A stretch of DNA of 35,980 nucleotides from the NCBI GenBank assembly GCA_004796385.1, contig QZLD01000200.1:1-35980 (forward strand). Direction: 5' to 3'. A program made the translations under genes and the position numbers. The DNA is from Gammaproteobacteria bacterium (lineage in GTDB: Bacteria; Pseudomonadota; Gammaproteobacteria; QZLD01). Numbering within the stretch: position 1 is the stretch's first letter; each line of letters begins with the position of its first letter. Shown in pieces: positions 7,539 to 14,920 of the stretch. A model generated the notes under the pieces. It ran no database searches, was not told where the DNA came from, and was given only the letters and a program-made list of their open reading frames with translations.

Positions 7539-8311
7539 GAAAAAAGACCTCTTAGATTTACAGAGAAATCTAAAATATCTCTCTCTGCCATGCTACTTAA
7601 AACATCGTACTCATCAGTTATAATCGATGTTATTTCACCAACATCGGTTGTCCGCTGTAAAATTTTTAATATGGACATAGCGCTACTATTAGCGCTATAA
7701 CTTTTGCCGCTAACCGGATCAAAGATAAATCCGCTTTCGCTTACAGCAAGCCTTTTTATAACTTCCTGCGATGGAAACAGATCGCATTCAATCTCCCATG
7801 GCAGGTTCTTTTTCAAAGATGCAATTTTACGCCGGGAATCCTTACTGCCATAAGATACAACTTCACTCAAAGTAAACATTACCTCTCCCGCCAGCTCTTC
7901 ATGACTTCTGTCTGAAGTACCTTTTAAATGAACAATTGCCTGCAAAAGTGATTCCCTGAAGCTATGGCGCAAATCTTCAATAATATCAACATCAATCATG
8001 CGATCGATATTCTTGGCAACAAGCAAAGTCAACAGGGATGGTAATTCAAGCAAATTACCCATCTGTTGAAGATAACCTTCTTTGGAATCAACACCGTTAA
8101 AGCCATCAATAACCACTCTTAGCTTTCTTTGTTTAAGCTGAAACCAGCTTGCAACAATCACATCAAGAGACGATATATGCCTCAACATCTTTGCCTCAGG
8201 AATACCTGAATACCTGGAAACAAGCTGAGTAGTTATATTACCAAGACGGTTTTCAGATGCGATAACATCCAGACCTTTTAAAAGGCTCTCCTCAAAATTG
8301 CTATATGTCAT
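7535..8311 (-). CDS. TetR-like helix-turn-helix / PqqD-like fusion protein
   Basis: The ORF track uses a TTG at 8320; the ATG at 8311 (MTYSNFEESL) follows TTTGGAAATT and is preferred, giving 258 residues. Residues about 3-55 read like a TetR-type DNA-binding head (LLKGLDVIASENRLGNITTQ, then a second helix pair and SWFQLKQRKL). The middle is helical and not recognised. The last 75 residues match PqqD (FIFDPVSGKSYSANSSAMSI, then EITSIITDEYDV and ILDFSVNL). PqqD-like domains are the peptide-binding RRE of many RiPP pathways and also peptide chaperones. It is the first gene after the phased operator at 8401-8426. It might couple peptide binding to transcription or be a pure chaperone; the TetR assignment is the weaker of the two. 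Confidence 0.7.
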   Translation of the reverse strand: MTYSNFEESLLKGLDVIASENRLGNITTQLVSRYSGIPEAKMLRHISSLDVIVASWFQLKQRKLRVVIDGFNGVDSKEGYLQQMGNLLELPSLLTLLVAKNIDRMIDVDIIEDLRHSFRESLLQAIVHLKGTSDRSHEELAGEVMFTLSEVVSYGSKDSRRKIASLKKNLPWEIECDLFPSQEVIKRLAVSESGFIFDPVSGKSYSANSSAMSILKILQRTTDVGEITSIITDEYDVLSSMAERDILDFSVNLRGLFS

Positions 8312-8400
8312 AATTTCCAAACTCTGTTTTTAGTTTTTATTATCATTTTGCGCTATTGAGCAAAAGAGAGTCCAGTGTAGTAAAAATTGTGTTTTCTGTT

Positions 8401-8426
8401 TGTTAATTTTTGTTAAGAAGTGTAAA
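8401..8426. promoter_or_regulatory. Triple 10-bp-phased CpxR-like operator before the PqqD/ATP-grasp operon
   Basis: Plus-strand half-sites TGTTAA (8401), TGTTAA (8411) and TGTAAA (8421) recur at exactly 10 bp, that is GTTAA-N5-GTTAA-N5-GTAAA. The CpxR box is known as GTAAA-N5-GTAAA. It lies 90-115 bp upstream of the PqqD-fusion start, in the 130-bp gap after the kinase gene. The same layout in the same orientation occurs before the regulator gene. Confidence 0.6.
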
Positions 8427-8440
8427 GAAACAGCAGGTTA

Positions 8441-9802
8441 TCAAGTTGGCAAACTAATAATAACCTGCAGCCCCTCTTTTACCCCATTACTCAGAGTAAT
8501 ATTCTCAGCAGAAATACTCCCCTTATGTACTGCCACTGCACCTGCAGCAATTGCAAGCCCTAGACCAAAACCCTCCGATTCTGAATTTCTATGCGACTGC
8601 TTATCTCTGAAAAATGGTTTAAAAATATCCTTCAGCTTTTCTTCACCAACACCACCGCCATCATCTGAAATGGTTATCGTGTATAAATGCACCTCCTTTT
8701 CAAGGCTTATCCTAACAACGCTTCCATCTGGTGAATATTTAAGGCTGTTTCTGATTATATTTTCAAAGGCACTATGTAACAGATTGCCACTGGTATTTAT
8801 CAGATACTCATTATCATCGACAATTAACTCAAACTGCATATTTCTGTTTTGGCTTTCAAAACCGGCATCTTTAATAATCTCTTGCAAAAGAATGCGGATA
8901 TCTATTACATCTTCAAGGGTATAGTGATGATGTTCTCCCAGAGTCGGCAAAGTTAATATCTGCTGAATCAGGTGGTTTATCCTAATAATCTCTCTTTCAA
9001 TAATCTTTATCTCTTTACCATCACCATTATGTTTCTGAGAGGCTATTTCAACAGCAACCTGAGCCCTGGCAAGAGGTGAACGTAATTCATGCGAAATATT
9101 CCTCAATAACTTTTTTTGATTATCTTTTGATAGTTGAAGCTTTGCAGTCATATCATTAAAGGTTTTTGCCAACATCCCAAGCTCATCATTTCTCTGACAG
9201 ATACTATTATCTATTTTTGTATCCAGATCACCATTTGTAATTAACTCTGTTGCAGCCTGCAGAGATGATATTGGCTTTGTCAGGTACTTTGCCAGGATAA
9301 GACATAATATCCCACATATCACTATTACTAAAAATGCTTTAGCTAAAAGAGAGTGCGGTGGATTTTCCATAATGAATTTACTATCCTCATTAAACGAAAA
9401 CCCAACTATGTAACGCACGTTGCTGTTTATATCTTCAATCTTCTTAATGTGTACAAAAGGTGAAGTAAAGTAGTCGCTTCGTTTCTCCTTTATATATCTT
9501 TGAATCTCCATATTTGCAGGCATTGGCAAGTTTCTGTTAAGCAGGTCATTACCAGCCTGATCAAGATAGAAAACCGGGGTTCTATATCCCGGAGGAGCGC
9601 TGTTAACTATCTGTTTATAGGCAACCTCGCCTCCAACAAAAAGCGCCTTTTCCCATGAACTCATGGCACTGTGAATTGTATCTTCCTGCTTTTTTATTTT
9701 AGGGTGAATCATCACAACAAAAACGACCATAAGAATCACGAGCGCCAATAGTGTTGTAAACAAAAAGCCCATAAAAAATCTAAAATATATTTTTGAAAAC
9801 AT
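8441..9802 (-). CDS. CpxA-like sensor histidine kinase
   Basis: 453 residues: TM1 about 8-31, periplasmic sensor about 32-152, TM2 about 153-172, HAMP about 173-225, HisKA with the phosphorylated His238 in NISHELRSPLARAQ, and HATPase_c with the N box (ENIIRNSLKYS), DDGGGVGE and GFGLGLAI. Architecture and H-box wording fit CpxA, the envelope-stress sensor kinase. It starts 5 bp after the regulator's stop. The periplasmic part is of CpxA size but I cannot verify a CpxP-type partner, and none is encoded in the window. It phosphorylates, and probably dephosphorylates, the paired regulator. Confidence 0.92.
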   Translation of the reverse strand: MFSKIYFRFFMGFLFTTLLALVILMVVFVVMIHPKIKKQEDTIHSAMSSWEKALFVGGEVAYKQIVNSAPPGYRTPVFYLDQAGNDLLNRNLPMPANMEIQRYIKEKRSDYFTSPFVHIKKIEDINSNVRYIVGFSFNEDSKFIMENPPHSLLAKAFLVIVICGILCLILAKYLTKPISSLQAATELITNGDLDTKIDNSICQRNDELGMLAKTFNDMTAKLQLSKDNQKKLLRNISHELRSPLARAQVAVEIASQKHNGDGKEIKIIEREIIRINHLIQQILTLPTLGEHHHYTLEDVIDIRILLQEIIKDAGFESQNRNMQFELIVDDNEYLINTSGNLLHSAFENIIRNSLKYSPDGSVVRISLEKEVHLYTITISDDGGGVGEEKLKDIFKPFFRDKQSHRNSESEGFGLGLAIAAGAVAVHKGSISAENITLSNGVKEGLQVIISLPT

Positions 9803-9807
9803 TGCTA

Positions 9808-10497
9808 TTACCCCGTAAAAATATACCCCTTACCCCTAACACTTTTAATAAACTCTTTACCACTCACATAAGGCTGAATTTTTTTACGCATATTACTTAC
9901 ATGAACATCAATACTTCTATCATATGGAGTCAACCTTCTACCCAAGGCTATTCTGGAAATATCCTCCTTTGAAACAGCAACGCCAAAATTCTTATTTAGT
10001 AAAGAAAATATATTGAATTCGGCTGTCGTGAGGTTAATATCAACATTATCAATTTTCACAACCAACTGTTCATCCAGAAACTCAAAGGGACTATCCTGCC
10101 GCTCTTGTTGCCTCTCAGTCGTTGGAGCAGAATTGCCAAATCTTCTGGTAACTGCAGTGATTCTCGCCAGCAACTCTCTTGGTCGACAAGGCTTGGCTAT
10201 ATAGTCGTCCGCCCCCATCTCTAAACCGACAACCAAATCAACCTCATCTCCTTTTGCTGTTAGCATTATTACTGGAAGAGACATAGACTGCTGTATTTTT
10301 TTCAGAACATCATAACCGCTCATATCAGGTAACATCACATCAAGAATAAGCAGATTGTAAACACCGCTTAATGCTACATTAATACCTTCCTGCCCGGTAT
10401 AAAAGGTGCCTACCCTCAACCCCTGCCCCTCAAGATACTCCTTAAGAAGAGAACATAGCTCTTTATCATCATCAATTATCAGAATATTTACAGTCAA
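9808..10497 (-). CDS. CpxR-like OmpR-family response regulator
   Basis: 229 residues. The receiver has the acid pocket IIDDD, phospho-acceptor Asp53 in ILDVMLPDMSG and Lys in YIAKPCRP; the C-terminal winged helix contains LGRRLTPYDRSIDVHVSNMR, closely resembling the CpxR recognition region. The start is a TTG with AAGGA eight bases ahead; no upstream in-frame ATG fits. Phased half-sites 70-95 bp upstream suggest autoregulation. It and its kinase lead directly into the PqqD/ATP-grasp operon, which has a matching operator, so that operon is the likely target. Whether this is the organism's only CpxR or a dedicated paralogue cannot be seen here. Confidence 0.92.
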   Translation of the reverse strand: MTVNILIIDDDKELCSLLKEYLEGQGLRVGTFYTGQEGINVALSGVYNLLILDVMLPDMSGYDVLKKIQQSMSLPVIMLTAKGDEVDLVVGLEMGADDYIAKPCRPRELLARITAVTRRFGNSAPTTERQQERQDSPFEFLDEQLVVKIDNVDINLTTAEFNIFSLLNKNFGVAVSKEDISRIALGRRLTPYDRSIDVHVSNMRKKIQPYVSGKEFIKSVRGKGYIFTG

Positions 10498-10566
10498 ATT
10501 TTTATTCCTTAATTATATTTTTAGTTACTAGACATAATTAATTGGCCAGCCCTAAAAATGAGTCTT

Positions 10567-10592
10567 TGTTAAACTTTCTAAAGGTATGTTAC
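10567..10592. promoter_or_regulatory. Triple 10-bp-phased CpxR-like operator before the response-regulator gene
   Basis: Half-sites TGTTAA (10567), TCTAAA (10577) and TGTTAC (10587) keep the same 10-bp spacing and orientation as the set at 8401-8426, although two of the three are degenerate. Position suggests autoregulation. Confidence 0.45.
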
Positions 10593-10624
10593 GCAATTTT
10601 CATGTCCGACTAAATAAAAAAACC

Positions 10625-10653
10625 AAAAAAAAGCCGACGATTGGGTCGTCGGC
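10625..10653 (-). terminator. Strong intrinsic terminator after the hybrid kinase gene
   Basis: GCCGACGA (10633-10640) and TCGTCGGC (10646-10653) form an 8-bp GC-rich stem with a 5-base loop; on the minus strand it is followed by eight T. It ends the hybrid-kinase/HD-GYP transcript, 122 bp after the stop codon. Confidence 0.85.
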
Positions 10654-10680
10654 AAAAAGCTACGTATATCAGGAGGAAAA
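10625..10680 (-). ncRNA. Candidate small RNA with an anti-Shine-Dalgarno motif
   Basis: In the long 3' region of the hybrid-kinase gene, the minus strand has a perfect TATAAT (10692-10687) followed by TTTTCCTCCTGATATACG and then the strong terminator. A transcript starting near 10680 would be about 55 nt, with CCUCCU near the 5' end, identical to the anti-SD core of 16S rRNA. No good -35 is visible, so the promoter may be activator-dependent (palindromes lie at 10719-10745), or the RNA may be cut from the mRNA. Prediction only. Confidence 0.25.
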
Positions 10681-10775
10681 TACTAGATTATATTGTTATA
10701 AATAATTGCTTTTTATTCCGTGACCCAGTCACGTATATCACGTGAACTATTTCTCAATTCCATACAAAAAGGCAG

Positions 10776-13049
10776 TTATAATTCATTTAATTCAGCACCT
10801 GGCAACCACTTTTCCAGCATAAGCTTCAGGTGTTCTGGTTTAAACGGCTTTGCCAGATAGTCATCCATTCCGGCAGCAAGGCATTTCTCTTTATCTCCTT
10901 CCATGGCATTTGCAGTTAATGCAATTACGGTAATTCCCGCTTTTGATTCTCCATCAGCACGAATTTTGGCTGTTGCATCAAAACCACTCATTTCCGGCAT
11001 CTGGCAATCCATTAGAACCAGATCATATTCATTTGCCATTACCAGCTCGTATGCCTCTTTTCCATTATTGGCTATATCTGCCTGCAATCCGAGCTTCATC
11101 AGCATTCCTAGGGCAACCTGCTGATTTACCATATTATCTTCTGCCAATAACAAGCTTGCTTTTCTTCCTATTGATTTAATTTTCTCTACTTCTTTTTTAA
11201 CTCCTGCCTCACCATCATTAACACCAAAAGCTTTGGATAATCCCGCATGAATACCATCCAATCTGATAGGTTTATAAACTACTACACCGTTAGAGAAATC
11301 TCTTTTGGATAATCTGGAGGAGAGGTAAATAAGAGCTGTTTTTTCTGATGTAACTTTCTGAGATATATCTTCCAATCCGTTATTATGCAGAAAATTCTCA
11401 TCACAAATCAGCAAATCGAAGCTATTAAAATCTGTACTTTGAAGTATGTTTTTATCTGCGCTTTCAGCTTTAATACCAAATCTTAACAGATACTCCTGCA
11501 ATATTTTTTCATTTATGCCTTCTGCTAAAATCAGACAAGATCTGCTTTCAAATATACTGTAGCTAAGATTATTTGCTGAGCTATCCACAGGAAGAAATGC
11601 AGTAAAAATAAAATTACTACCTTTACCTGGCTCCGACTCCACCCAAACTTCGCCCCCCATCTGTTCTACAAGAAGGCGGCTGATAGCAAGACCAAGACCT
11701 GTCCCTCCATACTTCCTTGTTGTTGAATCATCTGCCTGAGTAAATAATTCAAAAATACTCTTATGCTGCTCTTTTGGAATCCCTATTCCGGTGTCTTTTA
11801 TCTGACATTTCAGGCAACACTCTTCTTCTGTAACCTTATCCACTACAAGATCAATAAACACATACCCCTTTTCGGTAAACTTAATAGCATTACCAACAAG
11901 ATTAGTTATTACCTGTCTATAACGGGTTGTATCGCCTAACAACATTGCAGGAATATCTTCCGGAACTTTTACCGCCAGATCTATGCCTTTGTTTTCAGCT
12001 CTTTCCGAAAGAATCTCCGCCACCTCTTCAGTTGCGGTTGTCACAGAGAATGGAGCTTTCTCCAACACCATTTTTCCTGCTTCGATCTTTGAAAAATCCA
12101 AAATATCATTAAGTATTTCCAGCAGAGTTTCTCCAGAGTGATGAGCAATTTTCAGCAACTCACGCTGCTCCTCGGTTAACTCTGAATCAAGTGCTAATGC
12201 CAACATTCCAAGAACCCCATTCATCGGAGTTCTTATCTCGTGACTCATATTTGCCAAAAATGCGCTTTTAGCTGTATTTGCTGCCTCAGCTGCAACTTTT
12301 GCTTCTTCCAGATCCGATTGAGCTCGCTTCTGCTGGGTTATATCAGCACCATATGCTCTGGTAACATTTGAATCTGCCAGATAGTGAAAATGCCAGGCAA
12401 TCCAGTTCCCTTCTATCTCCGTCTCTACATCATGCACCTGCAGTTTTTCTGAAGAGCATTGGTCTATTATTTCGTAATAATCCTCTGGAAATACTGCCGG
12501 AAAACCGAAATCACTATACCCATAGCTAACAAGAAGTTCAGTCATTGCTGGATTGACATACATCAGGGCACCGGTTTCATCTATTTCTGCAACCGGAGAG
12601 GGGTGTAATTCGGCAAATGATACCAGTTGATTAGATTCTTCACGACTATATTCGAGAGATGAAACATCCCTAAAATTAAGCATGGTGATAAATGACATGC
12701 CATTCTGTTCAATCTGAGAAATCCGGTATTCAACTCTTACTATAATTCCATCATCCCTTATCCAGGAACCTTCAACAAAATCCTGATCCAGATCTTCATC
12801 ATTAAAATACATATAAGGACAATCATCAAGATCATGCAGTTCTTCACTACCATCGGCACAAACAAGATCATGTATACAACACCCCAAAGCCTTACCGCCA
12901 TCCCAACCCAATAAACCGGCTGTTGTCTCATTGTAATAAACAACATCGCCTTTAAGATCAAGCAATATAATACCGTCCTGCCACTGAGAAAGAATATCCC
13001 CCGCTATGTCTTTAAGTATTTCGTTATCTGGTTCAAAATAGGCTGCCAC
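10776..13049 (-). CDS. PAS-PAS hybrid histidine kinase with pseudo-receiver and receiver
   Basis: 757 residues from a GTG start with AAGGTG ahead. No membrane segment. PAS domains at about 12-130 and 140-240, then a coiled linker, HisKA with His270 ([14 protein letters not shown]), HATPase_c with DTGIGIPKE and [11 protein letters not shown], a receiver-like segment about 500-605 whose N-terminal acid pair is degraded (LILAEG), and a full receiver about 630-750 with Asp681 in [11 protein letters not shown]. There is no HPt domain, so phosphate must pass to an external HPt protein or the receiver acts internally. It follows the HD-GYP gene by 12 bp and is likely in the same operon, suggesting control of a c-di-GMP output. 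A cysteine-rich stretch in the first PAS (CCIHDLVC) might bind a ligand; this is speculative. Confidence 0.9.
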   Translation of the reverse strand: MAAYFEPDNEILKDIAGDILSQWQDGIILLDLKGDVVYYNETTAGLLGWDGGKALGCCIHDLVCADGSEELHDLDDCPYMYFNDEDLDQDFVEGSWIRDDGIIVRVEYRISQIEQNGMSFITMLNFRDVSSLEYSREESNQLVSFAELHPSPVAEIDETGALMYVNPAMTELLVSYGYSDFGFPAVFPEDYYEIIDQCSSEKLQVHDVETEIEGNWIAWHFHYLADSNVTRAYGADITQQKRAQSDLEEAKVAAEAANTAKSAFLANMSHEIRTPMNGVLGMLALALDSELTEEQRELLKIAHHSGETLLEILNDILDFSKIEAGKMVLEKAPFSVTTATEEVAEILSERAENKGIDLAVKVPEDIPAMLLGDTTRYRQVITNLVGNAIKFTEKGYVFIDLVVDKVTEEECCLKCQIKDTGIGIPKEQHKSIFELFTQADDSTTRKYGGTGLGLAISRLLVEQMGGEVWVESEPGKGSNFIFTAFLPVDSSANNLSYSIFESRSCLILAEGINEKILQEYLLRFGIKAESADKNILQSTDFNSFDLLICDENFLHNNGLEDISQKVTSEKTALIYLSSRLSKRDFSNGVVVYKPIRLDGIHAGLSKAFGVNDGEAGVKKEVEKIKSIGRKASLLLAEDNMVNQQVALGMLMKLGLQADIANNGKEAYELVMANEYDLVLMDCQMPEMSGFDATAKIRADGESKAGITVIALTANAMEGDKEKCLAAGMDDYLAKPFKPEHLKLMLEKWLPGAELNEL

Positions 13050-13061
13050 GAAACCACACCT

Positions 13062-14252
13062 TTATCTGTCATCTATCTTCAGCAGGTTAAGAGGATCGAC
13101 TCCGGAAATTGCCGGATCAATTATCTTTTCTATAACCATGCGGCCACTACCGGATTCAGACTCTTCCGCCAAATTAACAATCCTTGGATCGGAAAGAGGA
13201 TTACCGACAGAGTCATAACAAACTTTTACCGTTGGAAGAATTGGGGATTTTCGATTCATCTCTATAACAACCCCTTTTTCTCCAGACTCAAAAACCACTG
13301 CACTGGTTATTGGATAAACTCCTAACACATGAACCAAAGGCGGTATTATCGCGCCGTCTATTTTCCCCTCCTTAGATGCTTTATATAAATTCTTTAATGC
13401 TGTATTTGGTGTTCTTCCCTGATTACCCATTATGCCGTGCACCAACATATCATACATGTCCACAACTGTTAGCAAACGCCCCATATCAGATATATAATCT
13501 CCAGTAAGCCTGTTAGGATAACCTGAGCCATCAAGATACTCATGATGCTCACTTATTATCTGTATTACCTCTTCAGGAAGTTCTTTACTCTTTTTTAGAA
13601 TTTCAACCCCGAAAGCGGGATGCTTACTTACCAACTGTTCTTCTTTGTCTGTAAACGATTTATCTTTTGATACCAAATTTGCCGGCAATCTAACCCAACC
13701 AACATCATACATCATGGCGGCCATCCCCAGCATTTCTATCTTTTCATATTCATACTCAAGCCTGTTGGCAACTGCCGTTACCAAACTCAGAACACTAAAA
13801 GCATGTGACAACAAAACAGAACCATGTCTTTTCATGTGCATTAGAGTCAATAATGCCTGATCATTTCTAACAAGGCTCTCATAGGTCTGATTTACCACGG
13901 GAGTCAGAACCTTTGCCTCAACAGGCTGATCCTGCAATACGCTCTCCATAGCCTTGTTAATTGTCTCTTTGGCATTATTTTGCAGATTCTTAGCAGCCTT
14001 AATCTCTTTCTTTAGATCTTTGGAGACCCCCTTGGTAAGCTTTTCTATAGCTACTGCCTCTTCTGCTTTTTCACTCTTATCCAGATCGATAACGACCTTG
14101 GTAACATTAGCGCGCTTAAGGCGGGTAACGTCTTTTTCGTTTCTTATTCTGAAATTTTGAAAAGATTGGGGTAGTGAAACAGCAGAACCACCAAGCCTGT
14201 CCACAAACATGCCCGGTTTAAGCTCTGAAATATCTATCTCTTTAGTTGTCAT
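13062..14252 (-). CDS. HD-GYP domain protein with altered HD motif, DUF3391-like N-terminus
   Basis: 396 residues, ATG with GAGGG ahead. The N-terminus (EIDISELKPGMFVDRL) is the DUF3391-type domain usual before HD-GYP. The HD-GYP core is about 130-310: EHHEYLDGSGYPNRL (235-249) keeps HHE and GYP, but the site that should read HDxGK is MYDVGW (residues 181-186), so the metal-binding His is Tyr182 and the Lys is Trp186. HD-GYP proteins hydrolyse c-di-GMP with two or three metals bound by the HD pair, so catalysis is probably lost and it may act as a c-di-GMP sensor or scaffold. The codon is TAT in the genome. It is the first gene of the unit with the hybrid kinase and is divergent from the 165-residue protein gene. 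Confidence 0.88.
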   Translation of the reverse strand: MTTKEIDISELKPGMFVDRLGGSAVSLPQSFQNFRIRNEKDVTRLKRANVTKVVIDLDKSEKAEEAVAIEKLTKGVSKDLKKEIKAAKNLQNNAKETINKAMESVLQDQPVEAKVLTPVVNQTYESLVRNDQALLTLMHMKRHGSVLLSHAFSVLSLVTAVANRLEYEYEKIEMLGMAAMMYDVGWVRLPANLVSKDKSFTDKEEQLVSKHPAFGVEILKKSKELPEEVIQIISEHHEYLDGSGYPNRLTGDYISDMGRLLTVVDMYDMLVHGIMGNQGRTPNTALKNLYKASKEGKIDGAIIPPLVHVLGVYPITSAVVFESGEKGVVIEMNRKSPILPTVKVCYDSVGNPLSDPRIVNLAEESESGSGRMVIEKIIDPAISGVDPLNLLKIDDR

Positions 14253-14420
14253 ATAATACCCTCTCTTATTTGAGAATAGACCAGCAAAAACCGCTTTGCC
14301 ACTATTCCATAGCCCTTTTCAAAAGAATAATTGAGATACAACCTGTACAAACCAATATTTTTCGAGTAATTTACCTGCTTCTTATACGGTCATACTTTAT
14401 ATTTTACGGAGATTACGAAG

Positions 14421-14918
14421 TTGATTAGCGATAAAAAAGAATGGATTCAACAACTTCTGGATTGTTGTCGCTTTGTTCCTGATTTTGGCTCCCTTAATCT
14501 TATAAAACATGCGAAAAACAGTTTTGATAAATATTTATTTCTACTTGAAATGGTAGAAGGAAATGAAGGCCCTGAGATTGTCAGAGCGCTAATTGATTCC
14601 ATTCAAATTCAAAGTGACTCCGGAGCCTATCTGGTTACTGTTGATACTTTAAAAAAATTTCTTAAGCCAGGATATGCTCGAGCTTTTATTGACCCGTTAG
14701 CGCGACTTACTTTTCGCCGCCCGGATCTGGCAAGTGATTTGCTGTTCAACATGGCTAATTATTTTACTGAGGAACAAAGAATATTTGTTGATGAATTCAA
14801 TGATGAATTAAGACGCTCTCACTCCGGCGCAACAACTCAGTTAATTAATTTTATTAAAAGTGAAGAGAAAAAATCATTTTTTTCCGACTTTGCCGGAGTT
14901 CTGGCAAAACGCGGGTAA
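14421..14918 (+). CDS. Conserved-looking hypothetical protein, 165 residues
   Basis: TTG start with CGGAG nine bases ahead. No signal peptide or membrane segment; the sequence looks largely helical and soluble (WIQQLLDCCRFVPDF, DPLARLTFRRPDLASDLLFN, FVDEFNDELRRS). I do not recognise a family. It is the only plus-strand gene in a signalling block, divergent from the HD-GYP gene (168 bp between) and ends 2 bp from the convergent GGDEF-EAL gene. The helical character would suit a small partner or adaptor of these signalling proteins, but nothing in the sequence proves it. Confidence 0.65.
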   Translation: MISDKKEWIQQLLDCCRFVPDFGSLNLIKHAKNSFDKYLFLLEMVEGNEGPEIVRALIDSIQIQSDSGAYLVTVDTLKKFLKPGYARAFIDPLARLTFRRPDLASDLLFNMANYFTEEQRIFVDEFNDELRRSHSGATTQLINFIKSEEKKSFFSDFAGVLAKRG

Positions 14919-14920
14919 TA

